Source: an uncultured Campylobacter sp. (GTDB lineage Bacteria > Campylobacterota > Campylobacteria > Campylobacterales > Campylobacteraceae). Taken from it: 64,000 nucleotides of DNA. Made by a program: the position numbers and the translations under genes. The first letter of the stretch is position 1. Every line of letters starts with the position of its first letter. The notes under the pieces are model-generated. The model did not search any database. It saw only the letters and a program-made list of their open reading frames with translations, and was not told where the DNA came from. Of the stretch, positions 43,715 through 52,687 are shown in pieces. The stretch spans positions 1 through 64,000 of the forward strand of contig NZ_CAJPQR010000003.1 of assembly GCF_905372745.1 (NCBI RefSeq), given 5' to 3'.

Positions 43715-44406
43715 TTTAGCTCCTTTGTTAAGAATTTTTGCAGATTATACAATTTTTAGCTTTAAAATTTAGCTAAATTTAGCGCCGAATTTGGATACTG
43801 AATTTGCCTTGCGGTAGCGATTTTGCCGCAGATTTTAGTCTAAATTTACTTGCAAATGCTCAAATTTCTTGCTAAGCAAACAACGGCCGTTACGGGTAGC
43901 GTTGGGATTAGCGGCAGATGCGAGTAAAAAGCATCGTAGCAATAAGCGCGCTTAAAAGCAATTGCCTAAAACTCGCAAATAAAAGTCTAATCAAGCGACC
44001 AAGTCGGCTTTTTTTAAAATTTTAGAGATTTGCGCTAAGGCTTTGCTGTATTCCAGCGCTTCGGCCTCCTTGTCGCTTTAAGCTAGCTTATCTTGGCGGC
44101 TTGTATCGTCAATTTTAGGCTCAAATTTAGCTGCTTTGGCGATTTTATCTTTTTGCGTTTGCATTTTTGCCTCCTTTTCAAATTTAACCCAAAAAACGTT
44201 TGTCCCGAATTTCAATTTGCGAAATTAAATTTTTCTACTTCATTTATCAAAATACCTAAAATTCCGATAATCGTTTAATGTATGCGTTTTTAGTAATAAA
44301 GTTAGATTTTTACATATTCGGTTTTTAAGTTTTATAAAAGTATAAGTTGTTAATATTCGCTCAGATTTTAATACGAAATCAAATTTAATCACAAAGGAAA
44401 AACATA
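43715..44406. other. gap containing one small broken ORF and the molbindin promoter
   Basis: No intact gene of normal size is present. The minus-strand small ORF at 43991-44164 is listed separately. The segment from 44200 to 44400 is AT-rich and should hold the promoter of the 44407 gene, which has an AAAGGAAAAA ribosome binding site. Confidence 0.5.
43991..44164 (-). pseudogene. small ORF interrupted by an in-frame stop
   Basis: An AAAGGAGG ribosome binding site, the best in this area, precedes an ATG (44164-44162). The frame reads MQTQKDKIAKAAKFEPKIDD and so on for 28 residues to TAA at 44080-44078. The same frame then continues with protein-like sequence (SDKEAEALEYSKALAQISKI) to TGA at 43993-43991. 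This looks like a 57-codon gene with one stop mutation, or a 28-residue peptide followed by chance sequence. Confidence 0.45.
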
Positions 44407-44826
44407 ATGTTTAGTGCAAGAAATCAACTAGCAGCTCAAATCACAGAGGTAAGAGAGGGAGCGGTAAACTCTCTAGTAGTAGCAAAGCTACAAGGCGGCG
44501 AGACCGTAAAAGCGACCGTAACCGTAGATAGCCAAAAGGCTCTAGATCTAGTAGCGGGCAAAAAGGTGGTTTATCTATTTAAAGCTTCTTCTATCATAGT
44601 AGCCAAAGGCGAGAACGGTCTAAAGCTAAGCGCTACTAACCAACTAAAAGGCAAGGTAACAAAAGTAGTAGAGGGCGCGGTAAACGCTGAAGTAGATATC
44701 CAGATAGCCGGCGGCGATAAACTAAGCGCTATCATCACTAATGAGTCTGCTAAAAACCTAGCTCTAAAAGCTGGCGATGAAGTAACTGCTATAATCAAAG
44801 CTAGCCATATTATCATAGGCGCTTAA
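44407..44826 (+). CDS. molbindin (two Mop/TOBE domains)
   Basis: The 139-residue protein consists of two tandem Mop domains of about 67 residues, each starting SARNQL or SATNQLKG, then a GAVN segment, and ending with a KASxIIxA strand. Such proteins bind molybdate (or tungstate) oxyanions in hexamers and act as storage or buffer. No mod transporter gene is nearby. It is transcribed alone and followed by a clear terminator. Confidence 0.92.
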   Translation: MFSARNQLAAQITEVREGAVNSLVVAKLQGGETVKATVTVDSQKALDLVAGKKVVYLFKASSIIVAKGENGLKLSATNQLKGKVTKVVEGAVNAEVDIQIAGGDKLSAIITNESAKNLALKAGDEVTAIIKASHIIIGA

Positions 44827-44837
44827 TGCTTTTAATT

Positions 44838-44875
44838 AGCGAGCGGTTTATGGCGCTCGCTGAATTGATTTGTTT
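44838..44875 (+). terminator. terminator after the molbindin gene
   Basis: AGCGAGCG (44838-44845) pairs perfectly with CGCTCGCT (44854-44861). T-rich sequence (GAATTGATTTGTTTTTG) follows. Confidence 0.65.
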
Positions 44876-45010
44876 TTGTTTAGATTTGATCCAAATTTAT
44901 ATCACTTAACCCAAAATACTAAATTTATCCACCCAAATTTAACCCATGTTTTGTCTGATTTAGTGCTTATTTGCTCTTTATTTTTTCTTAAATTTTTTTA
45001 TATATAATTT

Positions 45011-45029
45011 ATCTAATCATTATCAATAT
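45011..45029. promoter_or_regulatory. putative Fur box before the siderophore receptor gene
   Basis: ATCTAATCATTATCAATAT lies just upstream of the ribosome binding site and matches the Fur consensus core (GATAATNATTATC-like repeats) well. This predicts repression by Fur under iron-rich conditions. Confidence 0.6.
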
Positions 45030-45042
45030 TAAGGAGAAAATT

Positions 45043-47298
45043 TTGAACGTACAATGCAAATTTATAGGCTTATCTATCTGCCTTGCTTGCTCACTCTACG
45101 CAGTCGATGCAAACCTCGGTGAGGTGACCGCCTACGGTAAAACAGACATCTCGGCCACCGAGGGTACGGGCTCATATACGACGCAAAACATGAACACTGC
45201 GACGGGTCTTGATTTAACTATCCGCGAAACGCCGCAAACCGTCACCATTATCCCTGATCAGCTCGTTAAAGATCTAAATTTAAACGACGTAGATAAGGCG
45301 CTAAGCTATGCGCCGGGCATTACGACTACGAGCAGGTTTGGCATGAATCTACCGATGTCTAGAGGCTTTAACATCGATAACATCCAAGAAGACGGCATGC
45401 AGTCCACCACCGCGCTTGCTGCGCAGGGGCTCTACGGCCAGTCCAAAGAGCATACCGATATGGCGTTTTATGACCGCGTGGAGGTACTTCGCGGCGTGGC
45501 GGGTTTGACGCAGAGTAACGGCGAGCCCGGCGGCACGATAAATTTAGCTAGAAAGCGTCCGCAAAAGACGTTCGGAGCAAATTTATCCCTAGGTGTAGGC
45601 AGCTGGGATACATACCGTAGCGTAGCAGACGTGACGGGCGGGCTAAACTCCGACGGCTCAGTCCGAGGCAGAGTAATCGGCACTCTGGGCAAGGATGGGT
45701 CGTTTAGGGATATGAAAGGCAACAAAAGAGGCGCAGTCTCTGCGATGATAGAAACCGATATAGGCGACTCCACGAACGCGCTTGCCGGGATAATCTACCA
45801 AAAAAGTAGAGGCGTCTACGATCCGTTTGGCGTACCCGTGGTCGGCAAGAACGGCGAGGAGTTAAATTTAAACCGCAAAACGACCTTTATATCAGACTGG
45901 AGTCGTGCGATCTACGAAAAATATAACCTATTTTTAGATCTTGAGCACTATTTTAACGACAGCATCAAGGCCTATGCCAAATTTAACTATACCGATAGCA
46001 AGAGCACCCTCAAATTCGGCGGCTGGCACGGAGTAAATCGCGATCCGATTACCAGATATATCGGCTACGATAGATACGACAACGCAAGTAAAGAATTTAG
46101 CTTTAAAACCGGTATCGACGCAAACTATGATTTATTTGGTCAAAATCACGACTTTTTCACCAGCATTACGATGTCTCGCGAGACCTTCACGCAGCACGAC
46201 AGAGACGTATTTACGGGCGCGGCAAATCTCACCTATAATACCTTCAACAAAGGCCTCATAAACAATGAACCAAACTGGGGAGATATGACGGCTCTTTGCG
46301 CGCTGGGTACCAACTGCTACAACCTATACTACAACACTAAAATTTACCAACAAATGTTTACGATCGGCACTAGGTATAACTTTAGCGACGACTGGCATTT
46401 ACTCCTTGGCGCTAGATACTCGTGGTTAAAGAGAAATAGCACTACCGACAACTACCGCCGAGGCACGCATACGGTCGCACAAGAGGTCAAAAAGCACAAG
46501 CTAACGCCATATATCGGTCTTACGTGGGATTTTGCCAGAGATCACTCGCTGTACGCCAGCTACACCGAGATATATAAGCCCCAAACTGCTACCGATAGAA
46601 ATGACGAGATACTGAAGCCTATTGTGGGCTACAACGCCGAGATCGGTCTAAAGTCCGAGTTTTTTGACGGCGCGCTAAACACGACCGTAGCGCTGTTTCA
46701 GATCGAACAAGAAAATCGCGCGATACAAGACTACGAGTACTACGTCGCCACGAATAAAAACAGAAGCGTAGCCGAGGGTAAAGTACGAAGCCGCGGCCTT
46801 GATATCGAAGCAAACGGCGCGATCACCGATAGGTGGAAAATTTTCGGCGGATATACGTATAATAAAAGCGAATACATGAAAGACGAAACGCACAATCCTA
46901 CAAGTGTCGACTACCGCAAAGGCGCAAATGCTAAGCCTTGGATACCAAAACATATTGTCAAGGTCTACACAAGCTACGAGCTGCCTCTAGTCGCGCAGCA
47001 AAAGCTAGTCTTTGGCACGGGCGTACGCTATCAGACCAAGACCAACAACATGTACTCAAGATACAATATCACGACCGGCGCGTATTATCCGGCTAACGAC
47101 ATCCCGGACCAAAAGGCCTACGCGCTATGGGATTCGAATATCGCGTATTATTACGACAAGCACTTTAACGTAAATTTATCCGTCAAAAACATAACCGACG
47201 AGAAGTATTTTATCAATCAAAATAACCGCGTGGCCGGACAAAATAACTTCTACGGCGAGCCTAGGAACTTTATGGTGACGTTTAATTACGCATACTAA
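45043..47298 (+). CDS. TonB-dependent siderophore receptor
   Basis: The 751-residue product is an outer-membrane receptor with signal peptide (about 1-20), plug domain (about 45-170; LTIRETPQTVTIIPDQLVKDL, VEVLRGVAGLTQSNGEPGGTINLARKRP) and a 22-strand barrel ending NFYGEPRNFMVTFNYAY with the terminal aromatic residue. The plug pattern is that of the TonB-siderophore (FhuA/FoxA/FpvA) group, so a ferric siderophore is the likely substrate. The start is TTG at 45043 behind AAGGAG. A Fur box precedes the gene and an ABC-type exporter gene follows. Confidence 0.93.
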   Translation: MNVQCKFIGLSICLACSLYAVDANLGEVTAYGKTDISATEGTGSYTTQNMNTATGLDLTIRETPQTVTIIPDQLVKDLNLNDVDKALSYAPGITTTSRFGMNLPMSRGFNIDNIQEDGMQSTTALAAQGLYGQSKEHTDMAFYDRVEVLRGVAGLTQSNGEPGGTINLARKRPQKTFGANLSLGVGSWDTYRSVADVTGGLNSDGSVRGRVIGTLGKDGSFRDMKGNKRGAVSAMIETDIGDSTNALAGIIYQKSRGVYDPFGVPVVGKNGEELNLNRKTTFISDWSRAIYEKYNLFLDLEHYFNDSIKAYAKFNYTDSKSTLKFGGWHGVNRDPITRYIGYDRYDNASKEFSFKTGIDANYDLFGQNHDFFTSITMSRETFTQHDRDVFTGAANLTYNTFNKGLINNEPNWGDMTALCALGTNCYNLYYNTKIYQQMFTIGTRYNFSDDWHLLLGARYSWLKRNSTTDNYRRGTHTVAQEVKKHKLTPYIGLTWDFARDHSLYASYTEIYKPQTATDRNDEILKPIVGYNAEIGLKSEFFDGALNTTVALFQIEQENRAIQDYEYYVATNKNRSVAEGKVRSRGLDIEANGAITDRWKIFGGYTYNKSEYMKDETHNPTSVDYRKGANAKPWIPKHIVKVYTSYELPLVAQQKLVFGTGVRYQTKTNNMYSRYNITTGAYYPANDIPDQKAYALWDSNIAYYYDKHFNVNLSVKNITDEKYFINQNNRVAGQNNFYGEPRNFMVTFNYAY

Positions 47299-47489
47299 TC
47301 AGGCTATTGCGCACCTGCTTTTCGGGCTTAGCTAGGCTCGTAAAATTTATAAATACGAGCCTCTAGCGTAAATTTGTCTTACTTATTTACGGAGCTAAAT
47401 TTGCTCAATGCGGACTAAATTTAGAATAAAATTCGCGCCGTAAAAAATCTCGCCGTAAATAGCAAAAAACCAAACAAAAAAGGCTAAAT

Positions 47490-49238
47490 TTGCAAATTTT
47501 AAAGAAGTTTTTCATCATCGCGGGCTGGTTTTGGACGGGCAAGCGCTCACTAGCGGCGTGGGCGATGCTGGCCGTGACGCTGGGGGCTAGCCTAGCCATC
47601 GTCAAGGTCGCGACGCTAATGAATGCCTGGGATAAAAAATTTTACGACGCGATCGAAAAATTTGAAAAAGATCTCATGCTCCCGCTTGTGGGCGAATTTC
47701 TCGTCTATACCGCCGTTATCGTGCTTTTTATCGTGATAGGAAGCTGGTTTAAAAAGCTGCTCGTGATCTCGTGGCGCGAGAGCCTAAGCGAAGAGATGGA
47801 AAATCTATGGCTAAAAAACGCAAATTTCTACCGCTTATCCGGTGTCGCGGGCTTTGATAACCCGGACCAGCGTATCGCAGAGGACAGCCTCCTGCTCGCC
47901 GATAAAAGCGTAAATCTAATAAAATCCATGGTTTACAACCTCTCCAAGCTTTTTGCTTTCACGTTTATCCTCTGGGAGGCGTCAAAAGTACTGCGCTTTG
48001 GCGCTTTTGGACGCGAGTTCGCGTTAGAGGGCTTTTTGGTCTATGTCGCGCTCGTTTATACGCTTTTTAGCTCGCTTATCACGCACCTCATAGGCCGCAG
48101 CCTAAAGCGCCTAAACTACGAAAAACAGCAGGTTGAGGCCGACTACCGCGCAAATCTGCTAATCACCCGCGAAAATGCCGAAGCCGTCGCGCTAATGAAT
48201 GGCGCCGGCGCTGAAAAATCGCGCTTTAGAGCGAGTTTTGGCGAGGTAGTGCGCAACTGGCGCGTCATCATGAACACCGAGTTTCGCCTCGAGTGCTTTT
48301 CGGCAAGCTATCTAAAGGTCACGAATCTCATCCCGATTTTCGCCTGCTTGCCGCTTTATTTCGCGCACGCGATGAGCTTTGGCGATATGATGCGGGCACG
48401 CTCGGCGTTTTACAGCGTGCAAGACGGCTTTGCGTGGTTTATGGATTATTATAAACAGATCATGGAGTGGGCTGCGAGCGTGGAGCGCGTGTATAAATTC
48501 ATCGATATCGCGCAGGCAGCGGACTCTAAGGTCAAATTTGACGCTAAAATTAGAGAGCAAAACAGCGATCTTGACGGAGCGAACGAACCCGCTCAGGTAA
48601 CGGCGGCAAATTTGGCACAAGATAAATTTGACGAAAACGCCGAAGCAAACGAGCTAAGGTGTACAAATTTACAAATTTTTACCCCAAGCGGCGAAAGGTT
48701 GGTTTGCGGGCTAAATTTAAGCGTAAAAAGTGGCGAATGGGTACTGCTACGCGGCGCTAGCGGAACGGGCAAAAGCAGCGTATTTAGGTATATCGCGGGC
48801 ATCTGGGATCACGGCTCGGGCGATGTTTGCGCTCCGCGCGGGACGATGGTCGTGCCGCAAAAACCGTTTTTAGCGCGCATGAGCCTAAGGCGGCTTATCG
48901 CGTATCCTAGCGATTTGCAAGGCACCGATGCCGATTTTACCGATATTTTAAGGCGCGTACGGCTGGAGAAATTTATCTTTGAGCTAGACGAAATCAAAGA
49001 CTGGGGCAAGATTTTAAGCGGCGGCGAGGCGCAAAGGCTTGCATTTGCAAGAGTTTATTTTGCGCAGCCTGCGTTTTTACTACTTGATGAGGCGACATCG
49101 GCGCTTGATAGCGCACTAGCAAACGAGCTTCTTGCTAATCTAAAGCACGACTTTCCGCGCCTTGGCGTACTAGCTATCACGCATCAAGAGGAGCTTAAAT
49201 TTATTTTTGACAAGGTTATAGGCATTGATAAAACTTAA
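47490..49238 (+). CDS. SbmA/YddA-like ABC transporter (fused membrane and ATPase domains)
   Basis: The 582-residue product has an N-terminal membrane domain of the SbmA/BacA/YddA type (about 1-330, with LNAWDKKFYDAIE-like NAWDKKFYDAIEKF, and NFYRL, NPDQRIAEDSLLLAD) and a C-terminal ATPase. The ATPase has Walker A LLRGASGTGKSSVFRYIAGIW, signature LSGGEAQRLAFARV, Walker B FLLLDEATSALD and the switch histidine in LAITHQEE. A polar linker of about 50 residues (about 360-405) joins the two. The start is TTG at 47490 with AAAAAGG. It follows the siderophore receptor, so a role in moving siderophores or peptides across the inner membrane is plausible; direction and substrate are unknown. Confidence 0.88.
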   Translation: MQILKKFFIIAGWFWTGKRSLAAWAMLAVTLGASLAIVKVATLMNAWDKKFYDAIEKFEKDLMLPLVGEFLVYTAVIVLFIVIGSWFKKLLVISWRESLSEEMENLWLKNANFYRLSGVAGFDNPDQRIAEDSLLLADKSVNLIKSMVYNLSKLFAFTFILWEASKVLRFGAFGREFALEGFLVYVALVYTLFSSLITHLIGRSLKRLNYEKQQVEADYRANLLITRENAEAVALMNGAGAEKSRFRASFGEVVRNWRVIMNTEFRLECFSASYLKVTNLIPIFACLPLYFAHAMSFGDMMRARSAFYSVQDGFAWFMDYYKQIMEWAASVERVYKFIDIAQAADSKVKFDAKIREQNSDLDGANEPAQVTAANLAQDKFDENAEANELRCTNLQIFTPSGERLVCGLNLSVKSGEWVLLRGASGTGKSSVFRYIAGIWDHGSGDVCAPRGTMVVPQKPFLARMSLRRLIAYPSDLQGTDADFTDILRRVRLEKFIFELDEIKDWGKILSGGEAQRLAFARVYFAQPAFLLLDEATSALDSALANELLANLKHDFPRLGVLAITHQEELKFIFDKVIGIDKT

Positions 49239-49679
49239 AAATTATCGCTAAATTTTTAGTCCTATATTAAGCCCGTTTTGTTAAATCAATACACTTACGC
49301 GCCGGAGTGTTTTATATTTTATTTTTTATCAAAACGACCGCATTTTATCTTTTTGTATCGGTTCAAAGAGCACGATTTAACGCAAGTTCCAAATTTACGG
49401 TTAAACGGTCTCCCAAAATCTCAGCTTCGTTTTGATCGCGTCCTGATTTTTTTCGCGTAAAATTTGCAAAAACTCTTTAAAATTTGGCATAAAATCGAAA
49501 CGGCGGGCACAAATTTATATTCGGCCGAGCCGTCTTGCTCAAACTCGTCCGCAAAACAAATCCGCGCAATCCCGCCAAAAAGCAAAACGTTAAAAGTTAT
49601 GATTAAAATTTCGGTTATTTTTAAAATTTGAGTCCTTTCAAAAATGCAAATTTAACCCCTGCGTCGCTTGCGGCCGAGC
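49239..49679. other. gap containing a decayed minus-strand gene
   Basis: No intact gene is present on either strand. The minus-strand remnant at 49401-49630 is listed separately; the rest (49239-49400) shows nothing. Confidence 0.5.
49401..49630 (-). pseudogene. decayed gene for a small exported protein
   Basis: On the minus strand a GAAAGGA ribosome binding site is followed, at normal spacing, by ATT instead of ATG. The frame then reads a signal-peptide-like LKITEILIITFNVLLFGG and FADEFEQDGSAEYKF. It continues sensibly only in another frame, reading FDFMPNFKEFLQILREKNQD and ending TKLRFWETV at TAA 49403-49401. A lost start codon and one frameshift would explain this. The original product would have been a periplasmic protein of roughly 75 residues. 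Confidence 0.4.
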
Positions 49680-50210
49680 TTAAGCCGCTTTTTTGACGCC
49701 GTTAAATTTAGCGCCCTTAAATTTGAGTTCGCCGCAAAATCTCTTGCCGAATTTCGCCTCGACGATAAGAACCAGCACGAAAAATATCTTTTCGTCGTTT
49801 AAAAAAGCGATTTGGCGTAGGGTTTGGTCGGCGCTGCTAAATTTGACGCCGTTTTCGCGCAAAGTGCGGCAAAACTCAGCCTCGTCAAAGCCCAGTTTTT
49901 GCGAGATTTGGGCGATCGTGTAGGGCTCTAGCGAGGCGATGATGCGGTCCATGTTGCACATGCTGGGATTTTTGCGGCGAGTGACGACGTCTATGAATTC
50001 GTTTGAGAGCTTAATGAGCTTTTTCTTGCGATTTATCACGTGCAAAAGCGCTGCGAGCGCAACCAAAAAGCCTGCAAATTTATGCGCGCTCATCCAAAAC
50101 TCGCCGTACTCTCCAAGCGCGAAATTTAGTCCCGAAAACGCGAGCAAACTAAGCCCCAAAATAAGCGCGCAAACCAGGCAAAATTTATAAATAATCTCGA
50201 CTTTAAGCAT
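49680..50210 (-). CDS. membrane protein with two helices and a soluble C-terminal domain (DUF4405-like N-terminus)
   Basis: I start it at ATG 50210 with a GGGAG site; a TTG four codons upstream is possible. The 176-residue product has two transmembrane helices (about 7-29 and 40-58) with a histidine in the second (AAHKFAGFLVALAALLHVINRKKK), resembling heme-binding DUF4405-type proteins. The C-terminal part (about 85-165) contains a winged-helix-like pattern, YTIAQISQKLGFDEAEFCRTLRENGVKF. It is divergent from the nitric oxide reductase gene. The function is unknown. Confidence 0.7.
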   Translation of the reverse strand: MLKVEIIYKFCLVCALILGLSLLAFSGLNFALGEYGEFWMSAHKFAGFLVALAALLHVINRKKKLIKLSNEFIDVVTRRKNPSMCNMDRIIASLEPYTIAQISQKLGFDEAEFCRTLRENGVKFSSADQTLRQIAFLNDEKIFFVLVLIVEAKFGKRFCGELKFKGAKFNGVKKAA

Positions 50211-50288
50211 AGAATCTCCCAAAATATATTTTCGTAATTATACATTTTTAAAATAAGCAATATTTTAAGGACAGATTTTATCCTTTTA

Positions 50289-50302
50289 TTGACGCAAATC
50301 AT
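50289..50302. promoter_or_regulatory. FNR/DNR-type site upstream of the qNor gene
   Basis: TTGACGCAAATCAT matches the CRP/FNR-family dyad (TTGAT-N4-ATCAA) in 8 of 10 positions. It lies 64 bases before the reductase ATG, between two divergent genes. Control of nitric oxide reductase by an NO- or oxygen-sensing CRP/FNR regulator is common. Confidence 0.5.
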
Positions 50303-50365
50303 TCGATTAAATTCTCGTTTTGGATAAACTATCGCCCGAATTTTCATATCACAAAGGAGAAAAGT

Positions 50366-52612
50366 ATGCGTGAATACAAGAAGTATTGGTGGGCGCTGGT
50401 AGCAGTCGTTACTATCGCCTTCGGGATACTGGGCTATTACGGCGTAGAGGTTTACCGCGAAGCGCCGCCGGTGGTGAGTTTCGCCGATAAAAACGGCAAA
50501 ATAATAGTCGAGCAAGAGCAAATTTATAAAGGCCAGGAGGCCTGGCAGAGCATCGGCGGTATGCAGGTGGGCTCTGTGTGGGGACACGGAGCGTATCAGG
50601 CGCCTGACTGGACGGCTGATTGGCTGCATAAAGAGCTAGTCGCGTTTATGGATATAAAGGCAAATCAGCTTTACGGAGTTAAATTTAATGCTCTTAACGC
50701 CGAGCAACAAGCCAACATCAAGGCTCTAACCAAGAGCGAATACCGCACGAATACGCTAAAAAACGGCGTTATAACCATCAGCGACGAGAGGATCGCCGCG
50801 GCAAAAGTAGTGCGTGACGAGTATAACGGGCTTTTCGGTAACGATCCGAAATACCAGAAGCTACGCGAAAACTACGCGATGAAAAACAACACGTTAGTCA
50901 AAGAGGAAAACCGCGAGCAGCTAAATGATTTCTTCTTCTGGGCGACCTGGGCTACGGCGACGAATCGCCCAAATAGCGAAGCTACGTACACGAACAACTG
51001 GCCACACGAGCCGCTAATCGACAACGTCCCGACGCAAGAAAACGTATTTTGGACGATTATTAGCGTTACGATTTTGGTTGCGGGCGTGGGCTTACTAGTT
51101 TGGTTTTCAAATTTCTACGGCGAAAAAGATCACGAGAAACTCGCTCCTATCGATGCCGATCCGCTTTCAAAGCTAAATTTGACACCGTCTCAAAAGGCGC
51201 TTGGCAAATACCTTTTCGTAGCGCTCGCGCTATTTGTTTTCCAGATCATGATAGGCGGCTTCGTGGCGCACTACACGGTCGAGGGACAGGAGTTTTACGG
51301 TATAAATTTATCCGAGCACATACCGTACTCTTTGGCGCGCACTTGGCATATCCAGGCGAGCATTTTCTGGATCGCGACGGGCTTTTTGGCGGCCGGACTT
51401 TTCCTAGCGCCTATCATCAACGGCGGCAAGGATCCTAAATTTCAAAAGCTAGGCGTGGATTTGCTTTTCTACGCGCTGCTTTTCCTAGTCGTGGGTAGCT
51501 TTATCGGCGAGTACATGGCGATAGCGGGCAAGATGGAAACGTCTACTAGCTTTTGGCTTGGTCACCAAGGATACGAGTATATCGAGCTTGGCAGGGTTTG
51601 GCAGCTTATTTTGTTTGTGGGTCTTGTTATCTGGATGGCGCTCGTACTTCGCGGATTCGTCGGCGGATTTAAGGCTGACGGCGATAAAAACCTGCTAGCT
51701 ATCTTTACGGCTTCTGCTATCGCGGTGGGACTTTTCTACGGCGCGGGACTATTTTACGGTCAAAGAAGTCCGCTACCGGTGATGGAATACTGGCGCTGGT
51801 GGGTCGTTCACCTTTGGGTCGAGGGCTTTTTCGAGGTGTTTGCGACCGCGTCGCTTGCGTTCGTGTTTGCCTCTTTGGGTCTAGTGGGTAAAAAATTCGC
51901 GACTTACTCAACCTTGGCAAGCGCTAGTTTATTCTTAATGGGCGGTATCCCTGGCACCTTCCACCACCTTTATTTTGCGGGAACTACCACTCCGATCATG
52001 GCCGTGGGCGCTAGCTTTTCTGCGCTTGAGGTCGTGCCTTTGGTGCTTCTTGGAGCAGAGGCCTTCCATCAGTATTCGCTTCAGTTCGCGCAAAGCTGGG
52101 CGAAAAACCTCAAATGGCCGCTTTACTGCTTTATCGCGGTGGCGTTTTGGAATATGCTGGGCGCGGGCGTGTTTGGCTTCCTTATCAACCCGCCGCTATT
52201 TTTGTTCTACATCCAGGGTCTAAACACCACTTCGGTGCACGGACACGCGGCGCTGTTTGGCGTTTACGGATTTTTGGCTTTGGGCTTTGTTTGGCTCGTG
52301 GCGCTTTACCTTTTCAAAGGGCAAGAATTTAACGACAAGCTTATGAAAGTGGGCTTTTGGTCGCTAAATGCGGGTCTAATGCTAATGATTTTAGCGTCCC
52401 TGCTTCCGATCGGTCTTTATCAAGCCGTCGCCGCGATAGATGTGGGCATGTGGTACGCTAGAAGCGCGGAGTTTTTACAGATGGATCACTTGCAAAATTT
52501 ACGCTGGCTAAGGATGATCGGCGATACGATCTTCATCATCGGCGGCGTTTGCTTCTTTATCCAGATTCTTAAATTTATCGCGGGAAGCTGCGGCTGCAAG
52601 GCCAAAGCCTAA
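50366..52612 (+). CDS. norB: quinol-dependent nitric oxide reductase (qNor)
   Basis: This enzyme reduces NO to N2O using quinol. The 748-residue protein has the extra N-terminal helix and periplasmic domain of the qNor class (about 1-230), then about 12 membrane helices. Metal ligands are visible: heme b histidine in RTWHIQASIFW, FeB histidine and the key glutamate in VVHLWVEGFFEVFATAS, the histidine pair in GIPGTFHHLYF, and SVHGHAALFGVYGF. The glutamate present at the FeB site argues for a reductase rather than a putative NO dismutase. It ends in GSCGCKAKA. It has an AAAGGAG site and a terminator after it. Confidence 0.95.
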   Translation: MREYKKYWWALVAVVTIAFGILGYYGVEVYREAPPVVSFADKNGKIIVEQEQIYKGQEAWQSIGGMQVGSVWGHGAYQAPDWTADWLHKELVAFMDIKANQLYGVKFNALNAEQQANIKALTKSEYRTNTLKNGVITISDERIAAAKVVRDEYNGLFGNDPKYQKLRENYAMKNNTLVKEENREQLNDFFFWATWATATNRPNSEATYTNNWPHEPLIDNVPTQENVFWTIISVTILVAGVGLLVWFSNFYGEKDHEKLAPIDADPLSKLNLTPSQKALGKYLFVALALFVFQIMIGGFVAHYTVEGQEFYGINLSEHIPYSLARTWHIQASIFWIATGFLAAGLFLAPIINGGKDPKFQKLGVDLLFYALLFLVVGSFIGEYMAIAGKMETSTSFWLGHQGYEYIELGRVWQLILFVGLVIWMALVLRGFVGGFKADGDKNLLAIFTASAIAVGLFYGAGLFYGQRSPLPVMEYWRWWVVHLWVEGFFEVFATASLAFVFASLGLVGKKFATYSTLASASLFLMGGIPGTFHHLYFAGTTTPIMAVGASFSALEVVPLVLLGAEAFHQYSLQFAQSWAKNLKWPLYCFIAVAFWNMLGAGVFGFLINPPLFLFYIQGLNTTSVHGHAALFGVYGFLALGFVWLVALYLFKGQEFNDKLMKVGFWSLNAGLMLMILASLLPIGLYQAVAAIDVGMWYARSAEFLQMDHLQNLRWLRMIGDTIFIIGGVCFFIQILKFIAGSCGCKAKA

Positions 52613-52617
52613 TCCCT

Positions 52618-52650
52618 CTAAGCCCCTGCTTTAGGGGCTTAGCTTATTAT
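52618..52650 (+). terminator. terminator after the qNor gene
   Basis: CTAAGCCCCT (52618-52627) and AGGGGCTTAG (52633-52642) form a perfect 10-bp stem with a 5-base loop. CTTATTAT follows. Confidence 0.75.
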
Positions 52651-52687
52651 AAACTTCTATCTTGTAAAATTCGTCCAAAGGACGAAA

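Noticed and set aside
50366..52612. qNor homolog as a putative NO dismutase
   Set aside because: The FeB glutamate segment HLWVEG and all histidine ligands are present, which fits a reductase.
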